Origin: Qipengyuania pacifica
GTDB lineage: Bacteria > Pseudomonadota > Alphaproteobacteria > Sphingomonadales > Sphingomonadaceae
Direction: 5' to 3'
DNA length: 64,000 nucleotides
NCBI RefSeq assembly: GCF_019857205.1
Contig: NZ_JAHWXO010000004.1
Coordinates: 226,001-290,000, forward strand
Under the pieces are notes generated by a model. That model searched no databases. It had not been told where the DNA came from and saw only the letters and a list, made by a program, of their open reading frames with translations. Position 1 is the first letter of the stretch. Each line of letters begins with the position of its first letter. The translations under genes and the position numbers were made by a program. Of the stretch, positions 16,437-25,486 are shown piece after piece.

Positions 16437-19400
16437 ATGAATTTGAAGCGCAAGCCTTCGCTCGTCCAATTTCTGGCCGGCGCATCGGTTGCCGCAATGG
16501 GCGCCAGCGCTCCGCTCGCCATGGCGCAGGATGCGACCGCTGGCGACGAAACTTCGGATGAAATTTTGCAAGACGATAGCGATGTCATCATCGTTTCGGG
16601 CATTCGCGCCAGCTTGCAAGATGCGATGAACATCAAGCGCAATGCTGTTGGCGTGGTCGACGCGATCAGCGCTGAAGACATCGGTAAATTCCCCGATACG
16701 AACCTGGCTGAATCGCTCCAGCGCATCACTGGTGTTTCGATCGACCGTCAAAATGGCGAAGGTTCGCGAGTGACCGTCCGTGGTTTCGGACCGGATTTCA
16801 ACCTCGTGCTCCTCAATGGTCGCCAGATGCCCGCCTCCACGCTGGGCGATTGCTGCTCTGCACCGGCATCGCGTTCCTTTGATTTCGCGAACCTCGCATC
16901 TGAAGGCGTCGCGGGAGTGGAAGTCTACAAATCGGGCCGCGCGTCCCTGCCAACCGGCGGGATTGGCTCGGTCATAAATATCAAGACGCCGCGTCCTCTG
17001 GACCGTCCTGGCTTCCAGGGAAGTATCGGTGTCAAGGGTGTGCTGGACTACACGTTCGAGGACACGAAAATCACTCCGGAAGTTTCCGGCATCATCAGCA
17101 AGACCTTTGCAGACGATACAATCGGCGTTCTGGTGACCGGCTCATATCAGCGCCGCAAGGCGAGCCTGTCGCAATTCTCGGTCGGTGAATGGCGCGAAGG
17201 CTATCTCGCCACCGAAGGAAACTGGGGCTCTCTCGCGATGCCCGGCGACCCACGTTTCGATAACATCGAAAACCGTCCCGAAGGCGACGATATCTATCAG
17301 GTCCCGCAGAACGCAGCTTACGACTTCACCGACATCGATCGTGAACGCATCAACGGCCAGGCCGTGCTGCAATTCCAGCCATCCGACCAGTTCACGGCAA
17401 CCCTCGACTATACATTCTCTCAGAACACCATTGATGCGCGTACCAGCAGTATCGGTGTATGGTTCAACCATGATCAAACCAGCAGTAGCTGGACCGACGG
17501 CCCGGTCGCCGGACCAAACTTCTATTCGGAAGTCTTCGCTCCGCCCGAACCTGCCGTCGGCAATAACGGAAAAGATCTGGCAATCACCGGGGCTGTGGCG
17601 GCCAACCGCAACATCAATCATTCAATCGGCACCAATCTCGAATGGAATCATCCGAGCGGCATGCGGTGGGTATTGGATGCGCACTATTCGACGGCTGAAT
17701 CGAAGCCGACCTCCCCTTACGGCAGCAATGTCGCCGTGGGCACATCAATCTTTGGCGTGCAGAGCCAGACTGTCGATTTCACCACCGACCTGCCGGTGAT
17801 CTCCGTTAACATGTATCCGGGATCGGAGATCGATGCCTCGAACATTCGTCCTTCCGGCAACGCATTCCGCAATGCCTATATGAAGGACCGGATCATCGAG
17901 GCGTCCCTGCGTGGTGGATATGACTTCGACGACAGCTTCATCGAAAGCCTCGACTTTGGAGTCACCTTCACCGACAACAAGGTTCGCACGGCTTACGGCT
18001 TCCTCCAGAATGAAACCTGGGGCGGAACGCTGAGCGCAGACGAAACGCCGGACGATTTCTTCACTCCGCGCAGCACGTCAGAAGACCTTCAAGGGATGAA
18101 CGGCGCGGACAGTCCGAACATCATCCCTACCTATTACAATATCGCCACCGAACAACTGATCGATCTGCTCGAATCCAGCATCGGTATCTGTTCCGATCCG
18201 TTCGTAGGCGTTCCACTTGGGGAGGGATGTCTCGCCGAGTATTCGGTCGATCGTCGCCTGCGTGAAAAGACGCTCGCTCCGTTCGTCCAGTCGCTTCACA
18301 CTTTCGACCTTATGGCGGACGAAGCGCATCTCCGTCTGGGATTGCGGTATGAAACAACCGACGTGAAGTCGTCGGCGCTCGTTCCCATTCCTACCGGTAC
18401 CGAGCAGTCGTCTGAAAACGAAATCGCTGTTCGCTATGATGGCGGAGCAGCAGGGTTCACCACGTTTGCAGGCAAGTACAACAACTGGTTGCCTGCCGTC
18501 GATTTCGACATATCGCCGATCAACGATGTCGTGCTCCGGGCATCATATAGCCATACGATTACGCGGCCGGACTATGCCAGCCTGAATGGCGGGCTGACCG
18601 TGAACTCGCCGGCTCGTCCCAATGGTGGCAGCACTGGCGGTTCGGGCAACCCGAACCTGCTTCCGTACAAATCGAAGAACATCGACCTTTCGGCTGAATG
18701 GTTCTATGCCCCGGCAAGCTACGTTTCCGTGGGCTATTTCCGGAAAAGCGTCAGCAACTTCATCGCTAACGCGACAACGCAGACCACAGCCTTCGGTCTG
18801 ACGAACCCCAGCCAGGGAGCCGTTGCTCAAGCAGCTCGCGCAGCTTTGGGCGACGACGCTACCTTTGCTGAAATTCTGGCTTATGCCGCTGCGAACAATC
18901 CAGAAATGGTGACGTTCGACGCCGATGGCGACCCGGTTGGTCTGCTGGGCCAGCCTGGCGATCCGGAACTGGTGTTTACACTGACCCAGCCCTTCAACAG
19001 CGATCAGTCGGCGACTCTCGACGGTTTCGAATTCGCAGTGCAGCATAGCTTCTGGGAGACGGGCTTCGGCGTTATCCTGAACTATACGATCGTGAAGAGC
19101 GACACGGACTACGACAACACCCTGCGCTACACCGAGCCTCAGTTCGCTGTGACAGGCGTGTCGGATAGCGCCAACGCTGTCCTGTATTATGACAAGGGTG
19201 GCCTCCAGGCCCGCGTAGCTTACAACTGGCGCGACGAATTCCTGTCCGGATACGGCTTCGATCCGTTCTATGTCGAAGCCTACGGTCAAGTCGACGCCAG
19301 CGCGAGCTACGAGTTCAGCAATGGCGTGACGATTTTCGGCGAGGCGATCAACTTGCTCAATGAAGATCGCCGCGGTCATCGCCGCGCCGATCAGGCGGTT

Positions 19401-19457
19401 TACTTTGCCGCTCCGGGCCACGCCCGCTATACCGCTGGCCTGCGCTTTACGTGGTAA
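16437..19457 (+). CDS. TonB-dependent receptor, Xanthomonas/Caulobacter type (carbohydrate)
   Basis: 1006 residues from ATG 16437, with GGGAGGAG upstream and a signal peptide ending APLAMAQ. TonB box DVIIVSGIRAS; plug with DAISAEDIGKFPDTNLAESLQ and VTVRGFGPDFNLVLLNGRQM, the signature I associate with the TIGR01782 class; a Cys-Cys pair in LGDCCSAPASRSFDF; barrel ending GLRFTW. Members of this class often sit beside LacI regulators, glycoside hydrolases and tryptophan-halogenase-like genes, as here, and are thought to import oligosaccharides. Tandem LacI-type operators overlap the promoter. A hairpin follows the stop and may lower expression of the genes downstream. Confidence 0.93.
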   Translation: MNLKRKPSLVQFLAGASVAAMGASAPLAMAQDATAGDETSDEILQDDSDVIIVSGIRASLQDAMNIKRNAVGVVDAISAEDIGKFPDTNLAESLQRITGVSIDRQNGEGSRVTVRGFGPDFNLVLLNGRQMPASTLGDCCSAPASRSFDFANLASEGVAGVEVYKSGRASLPTGGIGSVINIKTPRPLDRPGFQGSIGVKGVLDYTFEDTKITPEVSGIISKTFADDTIGVLVTGSYQRRKASLSQFSVGEWREGYLATEGNWGSLAMPGDPRFDNIENRPEGDDIYQVPQNAAYDFTDIDRERINGQAVLQFQPSDQFTATLDYTFSQNTIDARTSSIGVWFNHDQTSSSWTDGPVAGPNFYSEVFAPPEPAVGNNGKDLAITGAVAANRNINHSIGTNLEWNHPSGMRWVLDAHYSTAESKPTSPYGSNVAVGTSIFGVQSQTVDFTTDLPVISVNMYPGSEIDASNIRPSGNAFRNAYMKDRIIEASLRGGYDFDDSFIESLDFGVTFTDNKVRTAYGFLQNETWGGTLSADETPDDFFTPRSTSEDLQGMNGADSPNIIPTYYNIATEQLIDLLESSIGICSDPFVGVPLGEGCLAEYSVDRRLREKTLAPFVQSLHTFDLMADEAHLRLGLRYETTDVKSSALVPIPTGTEQSSENEIAVRYDGGAAGFTTFAGKYNNWLPAVDFDISPINDVVLRASYSHTITRPDYASLNGGLTVNSPARPNGGSTGGSGNPNLLPYKSKNIDLSAEWFYAPASYVSVGYFRKSVSNFIANATTQTTAFGLTNPSQGAVAQAARAALGDDATFAEILAYAAANNPEMVTFDADGDPVGLLGQPGDPELVFTLTQPFNSDQSATLDGFEFAVQHSFWETGFGVILNYTIVKSDTDYDNTLRYTEPQFAVTGVSDSANAVLYYDKGGLQARVAYNWRDEFLSGYGFDPFYVEAYGQVDASASYEFSNGVTIFGEAINLLNEDRRGHRRADQAVYFAAPGHARYTAGLRFTW

Positions 19458-19498
19458 TCGAAAGCGGAGGCGACGTCCTTCGTATTCGAATGTTAGGA

Positions 19499-19528
19499 GA
19501 GCCGCACTGCCAGCAAGCAGTGCGGCTC
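19499..19528 (+). terminator. Hairpin between TBDR and halogenase genes
   Basis: GAGCCGCACTGC, loop CAGCAA and GCAGTGCGGCTC form a perfect 12-bp stem, followed by CTTT. It looks like a rho-independent terminator or a partial attenuator that keeps the halogenase block below the receptor level. No separate strong promoter is obvious between 19529 and 19567. Confidence 0.7.
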
Positions 19529-19567
19529 CTTTGGCACCGCAGATAAGCAAGGTTATGGACCAGATGG

Positions 19568-21121
19568 ATGTCAGGCGAATTTACTAATCTGGTGATTGTA
19601 GGCGGGGGAACGGCCGGATGGCTGTCCGCTTGCATCCTGGCTGCCAGGCGGCCGGAACTCGCAATTACTTTGATCGAAGCGCCGGACATCCCGACGGTCG
19701 GTGTGGGCGAGGGAAGCTGGCCAACGCTACGCGAGACATTGGCCGTTATCGGGATCGATGAGACCGAGTTCCTCACGGAATGCGACGCTTCGTTCAAGCA
19801 AGGCTCCCGCTTCGACGGATGGGTCGATGGCTCCGAGCGCGACTGCTATTACCATCCCTTCTCCGCCCCGCTTTCGGGCTCCATGCCGGACATTCTGACG
19901 GCTTGGAAGATGCAGAATGACGGGCAACCCTATGCCGAGGCGGTGAGCCCGCAAGCCGCAATCTGCAACCGCGACCTCGCCCCCCGGCAGCGAACTATGC
20001 CTCCCTTCGCCGGAGCGCTCAATTACGGCTACCACCTCGACGCTGGCAAGTTCGGCGCGTTGCTTGCCAGTCACGGCGTAAAGAGGCTTGGCGTTCGTCA
20101 TGTGCATGGGAAGGTGACGGGTACCGAGCGGTCAGTAGATGGGCTATTTACTCGGTTGCTGCTTGATAACGGCTCAGCAATCGAGGGCGACTTCTTCATC
20201 GATTGCACCGGAATGGCCAGCAAGTTGATCGGCGAAGAACTCGAGATTGGATGGGTCGACCGGTCCGACGTTTCTTTCAACGATCGCGCTCTTGCAGTTC
20301 AGGTCCCCGTCGTGCCTGATAGCGCGATCGCATCACAGACAATCGGCACTGCGCATCGGGCTGGCTGGTTGTGGGATATCGGCTTGCCGACCCGCCGCGG
20401 GGTGGGCTGTGTCTACTCGTCTGGTTTTCTCTCAGATGACGAGGCCCAAGCCATTTTGATGAACTATATCGGTTCTAGGATAGCTGGCGCCGAGCAGACG
20501 GCTCTTACTCCGCGCGGTCTCAAGTTCTCCACCGGCTATCGTGACAAATTCTGGGCAGGCAACTGCTTGGCAATTGGTCTTTCGGCAGGGTTTATCGAAC
20601 CGCTTGAAGCGTCGGCCATCGTGCTGATCGAATTGTCGCTAAAGGCCTTGGCCGACGGCTATCCGCAAAGCCGCGCAGCGCTCCCCCGGCTCGCCGATCG
20701 CTTCAACAGCCTGTTCCGTTATCGCTGGGAGCGGATCGTGGACTTTCTCAAACTCCACTATGTTCTCAGTACCCGCACGGAACCATATTGGCAGGCTCAC
20801 CGCGATCCCGCTACCATACCCTCCTCCCTTGCCGCCCACCTCGATCTGTGGCGTGATCACGCGCCATCCAGCGGCGACTTCCCACAGATCGACGAGATTT
20901 TCTCAGCGGCGAGCCACCAATATGTGCTTTACGGCATGCGCTTCCCGCAGCCAGCGGACATCAGCAGTGCGCCGAGCAGCGAGGTACAACGACAGTTCGC
21001 GAAGGTCGCCGAACGTAGTCGTGCGCTAAGCGCGGCGCTGCCTTCCAACCGGGCCTATTTCGATGCACTGTGCTCATCAATGGACAAGAATTCGGCACGA
21101 GGGGTACCGACCAGACAATGA
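19568..21121 (+). CDS. Flavin-dependent tryptophan-halogenase family protein, divergent (first copy)
   Basis: 517 residues. The FAD motif VGGGTAGW is at 11-18, and Lys77 in ASFKQGS aligns with the catalytic Lys79 of PrnA/RebH. The monooxygenase-blocking motif WxWxIP is degenerate: WLWDIG (267-272). The halide/active-site stretch EPLEAS keeps the Glu (347), but the next residues are Ala-Ser-Ala where PrnA has Ser-Thr-Gly. It may therefore be a halogenase-like flavoprotein with changed chemistry. It is the first gene of a coupled block; its TGA overlaps the ATG of sapC-like (ATGA). Natural substrates of receptor-linked family members are unknown to me. Confidence 0.88.
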   Translation: MSGEFTNLVIVGGGTAGWLSACILAARRPELAITLIEAPDIPTVGVGEGSWPTLRETLAVIGIDETEFLTECDASFKQGSRFDGWVDGSERDCYYHPFSAPLSGSMPDILTAWKMQNDGQPYAEAVSPQAAICNRDLAPRQRTMPPFAGALNYGYHLDAGKFGALLASHGVKRLGVRHVHGKVTGTERSVDGLFTRLLLDNGSAIEGDFFIDCTGMASKLIGEELEIGWVDRSDVSFNDRALAVQVPVVPDSAIASQTIGTAHRAGWLWDIGLPTRRGVGCVYSSGFLSDDEAQAILMNYIGSRIAGAEQTALTPRGLKFSTGYRDKFWAGNCLAIGLSAGFIEPLEASAIVLIELSLKALADGYPQSRAALPRLADRFNSLFRYRWERIVDFLKLHYVLSTRTEPYWQAHRDPATIPSSLAAHLDLWRDHAPSSGDFPQIDEIFSAASHQYVLYGMRFPQPADISSAPSSEVQRQFAKVAERSRALSAALPSNRAYFDALCSSMDKNSARGVPTRQ

Positions 21122-21837
21122 CTAGCCACGAAGTTCTGAACACTGCCGATCATGCGGAACTGCGCGTGCGTACCGAAGCAGGCACTGCGCTCGGCGATGC
21201 TGTCATGGCCGCCCTTGTTGTTCCTCAGGAGTTTCGTCAAGTTCAGGCGCATTATCCGATAGTATTCCGCCGCGACGCGGAAAACGGCGAATTCAGTGCC
21301 TTAGCCCTCTTCGGCTTTGAAAATGGCGAGAACCTGTTCCTTGGCGAGGATGCCTGGGACGCCCGGTACATCCCGCTATCAATCTCCGTCCGCCCTTTTC
21401 TCATAGGTCGCAGTCGGGATGAGGGCGGTGAGGCGCAGGTTCACATCGATATGGACCATCCCCGCATAGCAATCGGCGAGGAAGGAACGCGGGTTTTCGA
21501 CGAGCACGGACAAGCCACGCCTTTATTGGATGATATGTCGGAAAAGCTTGGTTTGCTCCATGCTGGCTATGAAACGTCCAAACACTTCTTCGAAGCGCTG
21601 GCGCGATATGACTTGCTCGAACCGTTCGTCTTTGAGGTGCCTCTTTCAAACAGATCGAAACAGTCGCTTGTCGGCTTCCACATGATAAATGAAGATAAGC
21701 TGCGTTCGTTGGACGCCGATGCGCTTGGAGCACTTCAAGCCGACGGATATCTGATGCCGATATTCATGGCTGTCGCATCTCTCTCCAACCTGACCGAACT
21801 GGTCGTCCGGAAGAATGCAAAGGAGGATCGTGGCTGA
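21118..21837 (+). CDS. SapC-family protein
   Basis: 239 residues from ATG 21118, which overlaps the stop of the first halogenase gene (ATGA). Family features include [35 protein letters not shown] and, near the C-terminus, [14 protein letters not shown]. There is no signal peptide or membrane helix, so it is probably cytoplasmic. The name comes from a Campylobacter S-layer-linked gene and says little about function. In proteobacteria it recurs beside TBDRs and tryptophan-halogenase-like genes, and is best seen as a part of that cassette with unknown activity. Confidence 0.85.
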   Translation: MTSHEVLNTADHAELRVRTEAGTALGDAVMAALVVPQEFRQVQAHYPIVFRRDAENGEFSALALFGFENGENLFLGEDAWDARYIPLSISVRPFLIGRSRDEGGEAQVHIDMDHPRIAIGEEGTRVFDEHGQATPLLDDMSEKLGLLHAGYETSKHFFEALARYDLLEPFVFEVPLSNRSKQSLVGFHMINEDKLRSLDADALGALQADGYLMPIFMAVASLSNLTELVVRKNAKEDRG

Positions 21838-22861
21838 AGCCGCTCCCTCTATTTTCGCGCAGATGAAGCACGTCGAGAGCCGCGAGGTGGCAGACGCTGT
21901 CGCGCTTTCGGCGCTGCTTGACGACGACCCGCAGCCATTTGTCGTGCGAGGGCTGGTAAAGGATTGGCCTCTCGTAACGCGCGGGCTGAACTCTGCACAC
22001 GAGGCGCGGGAATATCTGCTCGAACGGGCCCGCCCCGTACCGTTCACGGTCACGATCGGACAACCTGGGCGTGACGGTCGCCTCTTCTACGACGACGATT
22101 TCGAGATGAACTTCCGCACCGCACGTGGGAAATTACCTGATATTTTCCGCGGCTTTGACGACAACGAAGGTCGCTCGGACGCTCCTGCGATCTATCTCAC
22201 GTCGGTCGACATGAAGCTATTTTTCGACGGTCTCGTTGAAGACAACCTGTCGCCAGTCGATGACCGCGACCCGCTCCACAGCATTTGGATAGGCACCGCC
22301 ACGAGAATTGCCGCCCACAACGACTTCCCGCGCAACCTTGCGTGTTGCGCAGTTGGTCGGCGACGTTTTACCATCTTTCCGCCGGAGCAGTTTGAGAACC
22401 TCTACGTCGGTCCACTTGAAAACACACCCGCAGGGCGGGCGGTCAGCATGGTGGATTTTCACGCGCCCGATTTCGATGCTCATCCTCGGTTCGCAGAAGC
22501 TTTAAGACATGCTCAAGTCGTCGAACTTGAACCTGGCGATGCAGTCTACATCCCCTCGATGTGGTGGCATCATGTAGAGGGCCTCGACCCATTCAATGTT
22601 CTGGTGAATTATTGGTGGCGCGATACGCCCGCGTTCCTGGGTCAGCCCCAAGAGGCCCTTAACCACGCAATTCTCGCCATCCGGGATCTGCCACGCGAAG
22701 AACGGAATTTCTGGCGGAAGTTGTTCGATCATTATGTGTTCGAGAATCCCGCCGAAGTGACAGATCACATACCCGAACAAGCCCGAGGCATCTTGTCGCC
22801 GCTGACATCCAGAACAGCTGGTCAGATCCGGGCGTTTCTTTTGAGGACCCTCAATCGATGA
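21830..22861 (+). CDS. Cupin-8/JmjC-like putative 2-oxoglutarate, Fe(II) dioxygenase
   Basis: 343 residues if it starts at GTG 21830, just after AGGAGG; ATG 21815 is an alternative, and both overlap the sapC-like 3' end. A double-stranded beta-helix core carries the metal-binding HxD motif His163-Asn-Asp165 (AAHNDF) and a distal His247/248 in PSMWWHHVEG, with FTIFPPEQ between. The fold is that of the FIH/JmjC hydroxylases, many of which modify proteins or peptides. Its TGA overlaps the next halogenase ATG. Hydroxylation of a protein target in this locus is a hypothesis. Confidence 0.85.
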   Translation: MAEAAPSIFAQMKHVESREVADAVALSALLDDDPQPFVVRGLVKDWPLVTRGLNSAHEAREYLLERARPVPFTVTIGQPGRDGRLFYDDDFEMNFRTARGKLPDIFRGFDDNEGRSDAPAIYLTSVDMKLFFDGLVEDNLSPVDDRDPLHSIWIGTATRIAAHNDFPRNLACCAVGRRRFTIFPPEQFENLYVGPLENTPAGRAVSMVDFHAPDFDAHPRFAEALRHAQVVELEPGDAVYIPSMWWHHVEGLDPFNVLVNYWWRDTPAFLGQPQEALNHAILAIRDLPREERNFWRKLFDHYVFENPAEVTDHIPEQARGILSPLTSRTAGQIRAFLLRTLNR

Positions 22862-24360
22862 GCAGCGACTATAAGCCCCGGCGCATTGTAGTGGCTGGCG
22901 GCGGCACCGCAGGCTGGATGACTGCGGCCGCGCTGGCAAAAACGATGGGAGATGCGATCGATCTGACACTCGTCGAAAGCGATGCGATCGGAACAGTCGG
23001 AGTGGGCGAAGCAACCATCCCACCACTTATCAACTTCAACCGTCTACTTGGCATCAACGAAGCCGAGTTCATGCGCGAGACGCAGGCGACGTTCAAACTC
23101 GGCATCGAGTTCGAGAACTGGAAGCGCGACGGCGAGAAATACTTCCATTCTTTCGGTTCAACAGGACGCGATCACTGGTCGGCTGGATTCCAGCATTTCT
23201 GGGGCGAAGGGCTGCTGCGCGGGCACGACTACAGTTATGATGACTATTGCCTCGAACTGTGCGCGGCATATGCCGGAAAGTTCGCGCATTTGCCCGACAA
23301 CCGATTGAACTATGCCTACCACCTCAATGCGACCGCCTTCGCCGCCTTCCTTCGCCGGATTGCCGAAGGTGCCGGCGCGAGCAGAGTTGAAGGAAAGATT
23401 GCGCACGTCGAACTCGACGGTGAAAGCGGGAATATCGCTGCAATCGGCTTGGAGAACGGACAGCGGTTGGAAGGCGATATTTTCGTCGACTGTACTGGTT
23501 TCCGAAGCTTGCTAATCGAAGGTGCGCTGCACGTTGGCTACGATGATTGGTCTCATCACCTGCCGTGCGACAGCGCGATTGCCGTGCAGACGGAATTATC
23601 TGCGTCTCCCGTGCCCTACACACGCGCTATCGCGCACGATGCGGGATGGCAGTGGCGCATTCCATTGCAGCACCGCGGCGGCAATGGGATCGTCTATTGC
23701 AGCCGATACTTGTCCAAAGATGCCGCACATGATCGACTGATGTCGACCCTCGAAGGCAAGGCGATCAGCGAACCTCGTGCAATCCCGTTCACCACCGGAG
23801 CCAGGCGCAAGCAGTGGCATCGCAATTGCATCGCCATCGGGCTGTCTTCAGGTTTTCTCGAACCGCTGGAATCGACGAGCATCCACTTGATCCAGCGTGC
23901 AGTGATCCGCCTCCTGCGTATGATGCCTGCCGGCGAGGTGAGTGAACGCGACAGCGCCGAATTCAATGATCAGCAACTTACCGATATGATACAGGTCCGC
24001 GACTTCCTGATCCTGCATTACAAAGCCACCGACAGGCGCGACAGCGCGTTCTGGCGTCAATGCGCAACGATGGACATTCCCGATAGCCTTACCCAGAAGA
24101 TGGAACTGTTCCGCGAAACCGGGCGCGTGTTCCGCAAAAACGACGAGCTCTTTGTCGAGAACAGCTGGGTTCAGGTGATGCTCGGCCAAGGCATCCTGCC
24201 TCAGGCTTTTCATCCTGTGGCGAAGAAAATGAGCGACGAGGAACTTTCGAAGTTTCTCGAGATGCTCCGCACCAATGTTGCGCGTACGGTGCAAGGTCTC
24301 CCTGCCCATCACGCCTATGTCGCGCAATTTTGCGGGGCAAAAGGGGTCGCTGCTGCCTGA
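22858..24360 (+). CDS. Flavin-dependent tryptophan-halogenase family protein (second copy)
   Basis: 500 residues, ATG 22858 overlapping the upstream TGA. This copy keeps the diagnostic motifs: AGGGTAGW (13-20) for FAD, Lys80 in ATFKLGIEF as the likely catalytic lysine, WQWRIP (264-269), and SGFLEPLESTS with Glu338-Ser339-Thr340. The residue after Thr is Ser rather than the Gly of PrnA. It is thus the better candidate for real halogenation in the pair. Characterised environmental relatives act on free indoles, but the physiological substrate of receptor-linked copies is not known. It needs FADH2 from a reductase. Confidence 0.9.
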   Translation: MSSDYKPRRIVVAGGGTAGWMTAAALAKTMGDAIDLTLVESDAIGTVGVGEATIPPLINFNRLLGINEAEFMRETQATFKLGIEFENWKRDGEKYFHSFGSTGRDHWSAGFQHFWGEGLLRGHDYSYDDYCLELCAAYAGKFAHLPDNRLNYAYHLNATAFAAFLRRIAEGAGASRVEGKIAHVELDGESGNIAAIGLENGQRLEGDIFVDCTGFRSLLIEGALHVGYDDWSHHLPCDSAIAVQTELSASPVPYTRAIAHDAGWQWRIPLQHRGGNGIVYCSRYLSKDAAHDRLMSTLEGKAISEPRAIPFTTGARRKQWHRNCIAIGLSSGFLEPLESTSIHLIQRAVIRLLRMMPAGEVSERDSAEFNDQQLTDMIQVRDFLILHYKATDRRDSAFWRQCATMDIPDSLTQKMELFRETGRVFRKNDELFVENSWVQVMLGQGILPQAFHPVAKKMSDEELSKFLEMLRTNVARTVQGLPAHHAYVAQFCGAKGVAAA

Positions 24361-24412
24361 AAGCAGCCTTCCAACTCACGCGGCGTCGTATTAGCCAGAA
24401 AATACTCGAGGG

Positions 24413-24424
24413 GTTACCGATAAC
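24413..24424. promoter_or_regulatory. Possible operator abutting the LacI-family regulator start
   Basis: GTTACCGATAAC is an imperfect palindrome (arms GTTA/TAAC, central CG) that ends immediately before ATG 24425. It could be an autoregulatory site, but its core differs from the AACGTT sites at 16.4 and 26.7 kb, and its position leaves little room for a ribosome site. Confidence 0.3.
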
Positions 24425-25486
24425 ATGGGCCGGCGGCGTCAATCAGTCACCATCAAGCACGTTGCAGCGGATGCAGGAGTGTCCCTGCAGACGGTCAGTC
24501 GCGTCATCAATAACGAGCCAAATGTTCGGCCTGCCATGAAGGCAAAGGTTCAGGCCAGTATCGAAAAGCTCGGCTATGTTCCGTCGATCGCCGCCCAGCG
24601 AATGAGCGGGTCGCGTTCCTATCTGATCCTGGCCATCAACGACCGCGACCGCACCATTGCGGACTGGAAAGCGCGTGATGGGCGGGACTGGGTGGACCAG
24701 ATGCTGTTAGGCGGCATGCTGACTGCTGCAGAGCTCGGCTATCGGATGATTTTCGAACTGGTTGATACGCATAGCGACCATGTCGAACGCGAACTTGGCG
24801 CGGCCATCGCCGCCCTGCAGCCGGACGGGGTGATAGTGACGCCGCCGCACTCGGAAAACGCGCAGATCACAGGCTTGCTGGCGGAAAGCGGTATCCCCTT
24901 CGCCCGGATCGGCTCCAAGGAGGCTGGCCCCGGCATCGCCATGACCATGGGCGACGATCTGCTGGCCGGCAAGGCGACCGACCACCTGATCGAACTCGGT
25001 CATACGCGCATCGGCTTTATTTCCGGACCCGCCGAATACAGCCTGACGAGCTGGCGTGTCGATGGCTGGCGCGAGGCCATGGCCAATGCCGAATTCGATT
25101 GCGACGGCCTTCTCGAACGAGGGGATTTCGGTTTCGAGAGCGGACTTGCCGCGGCGCGCGCCCTGCTCGATGGGGATATCAGGCCGACGGCAATTATCGC
25201 CAGTAGCGATCAGATGGCTCTGGCCACACTCGAAGCCGCAAAGGAACGCGGGCTCAACGTGCCAAAAGATCTTTCCGTCATAAGCTTCGACAACACGCCG
25301 ATCGTTCGGTTCAGCAACCCACCGCTGACGGCGCTGGATCAGCCGATTTCGGCCACCGCAGCGCGAGCGGTCGAACTGTTGATCGACGCTAAGAAAAATG
25401 GCCATCCCTCCGAACCGGTTGTCCTCGAGGGCGAACTGGTCGTGCGCGGCTCTACTGCGCGCGTGGCTGCAGGTGCTCGTGCCTGA
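24425..25486 (+). CDS. LacI-family transcriptional regulator
   Basis: 353 residues. The N-terminal helix-turn-helix and hinge helix are clear (VTIKHVAADAGVS, LQTVSRVINNEPNVRP, then KLGYVPSIAAQRM). The remainder is a periplasmic-binding-protein-like sensor domain ending with the usual segment SVISFDNTPI...PPLTALDQP. It begins 64 bp after the second halogenase gene and its end overlaps the MFS gene. It probably represses the TBDR and GH3 genes through the AACGTT-core sites and is relieved by a sugar; the ligand is unknown. Confidence 0.93.
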   Translation: MGRRRQSVTIKHVAADAGVSLQTVSRVINNEPNVRPAMKAKVQASIEKLGYVPSIAAQRMSGSRSYLILAINDRDRTIADWKARDGRDWVDQMLLGGMLTAAELGYRMIFELVDTHSDHVERELGAAIAALQPDGVIVTPPHSENAQITGLLAESGIPFARIGSKEAGPGIAMTMGDDLLAGKATDHLIELGHTRIGFISGPAEYSLTSWRVDGWREAMANAEFDCDGLLERGDFGFESGLAAARALLDGDIRPTAIIASSDQMALATLEAAKERGLNVPKDLSVISFDNTPIVRFSNPPLTALDQPISATAARAVELLIDAKKNGHPSEPVVLEGELVVRGSTARVAAGARA

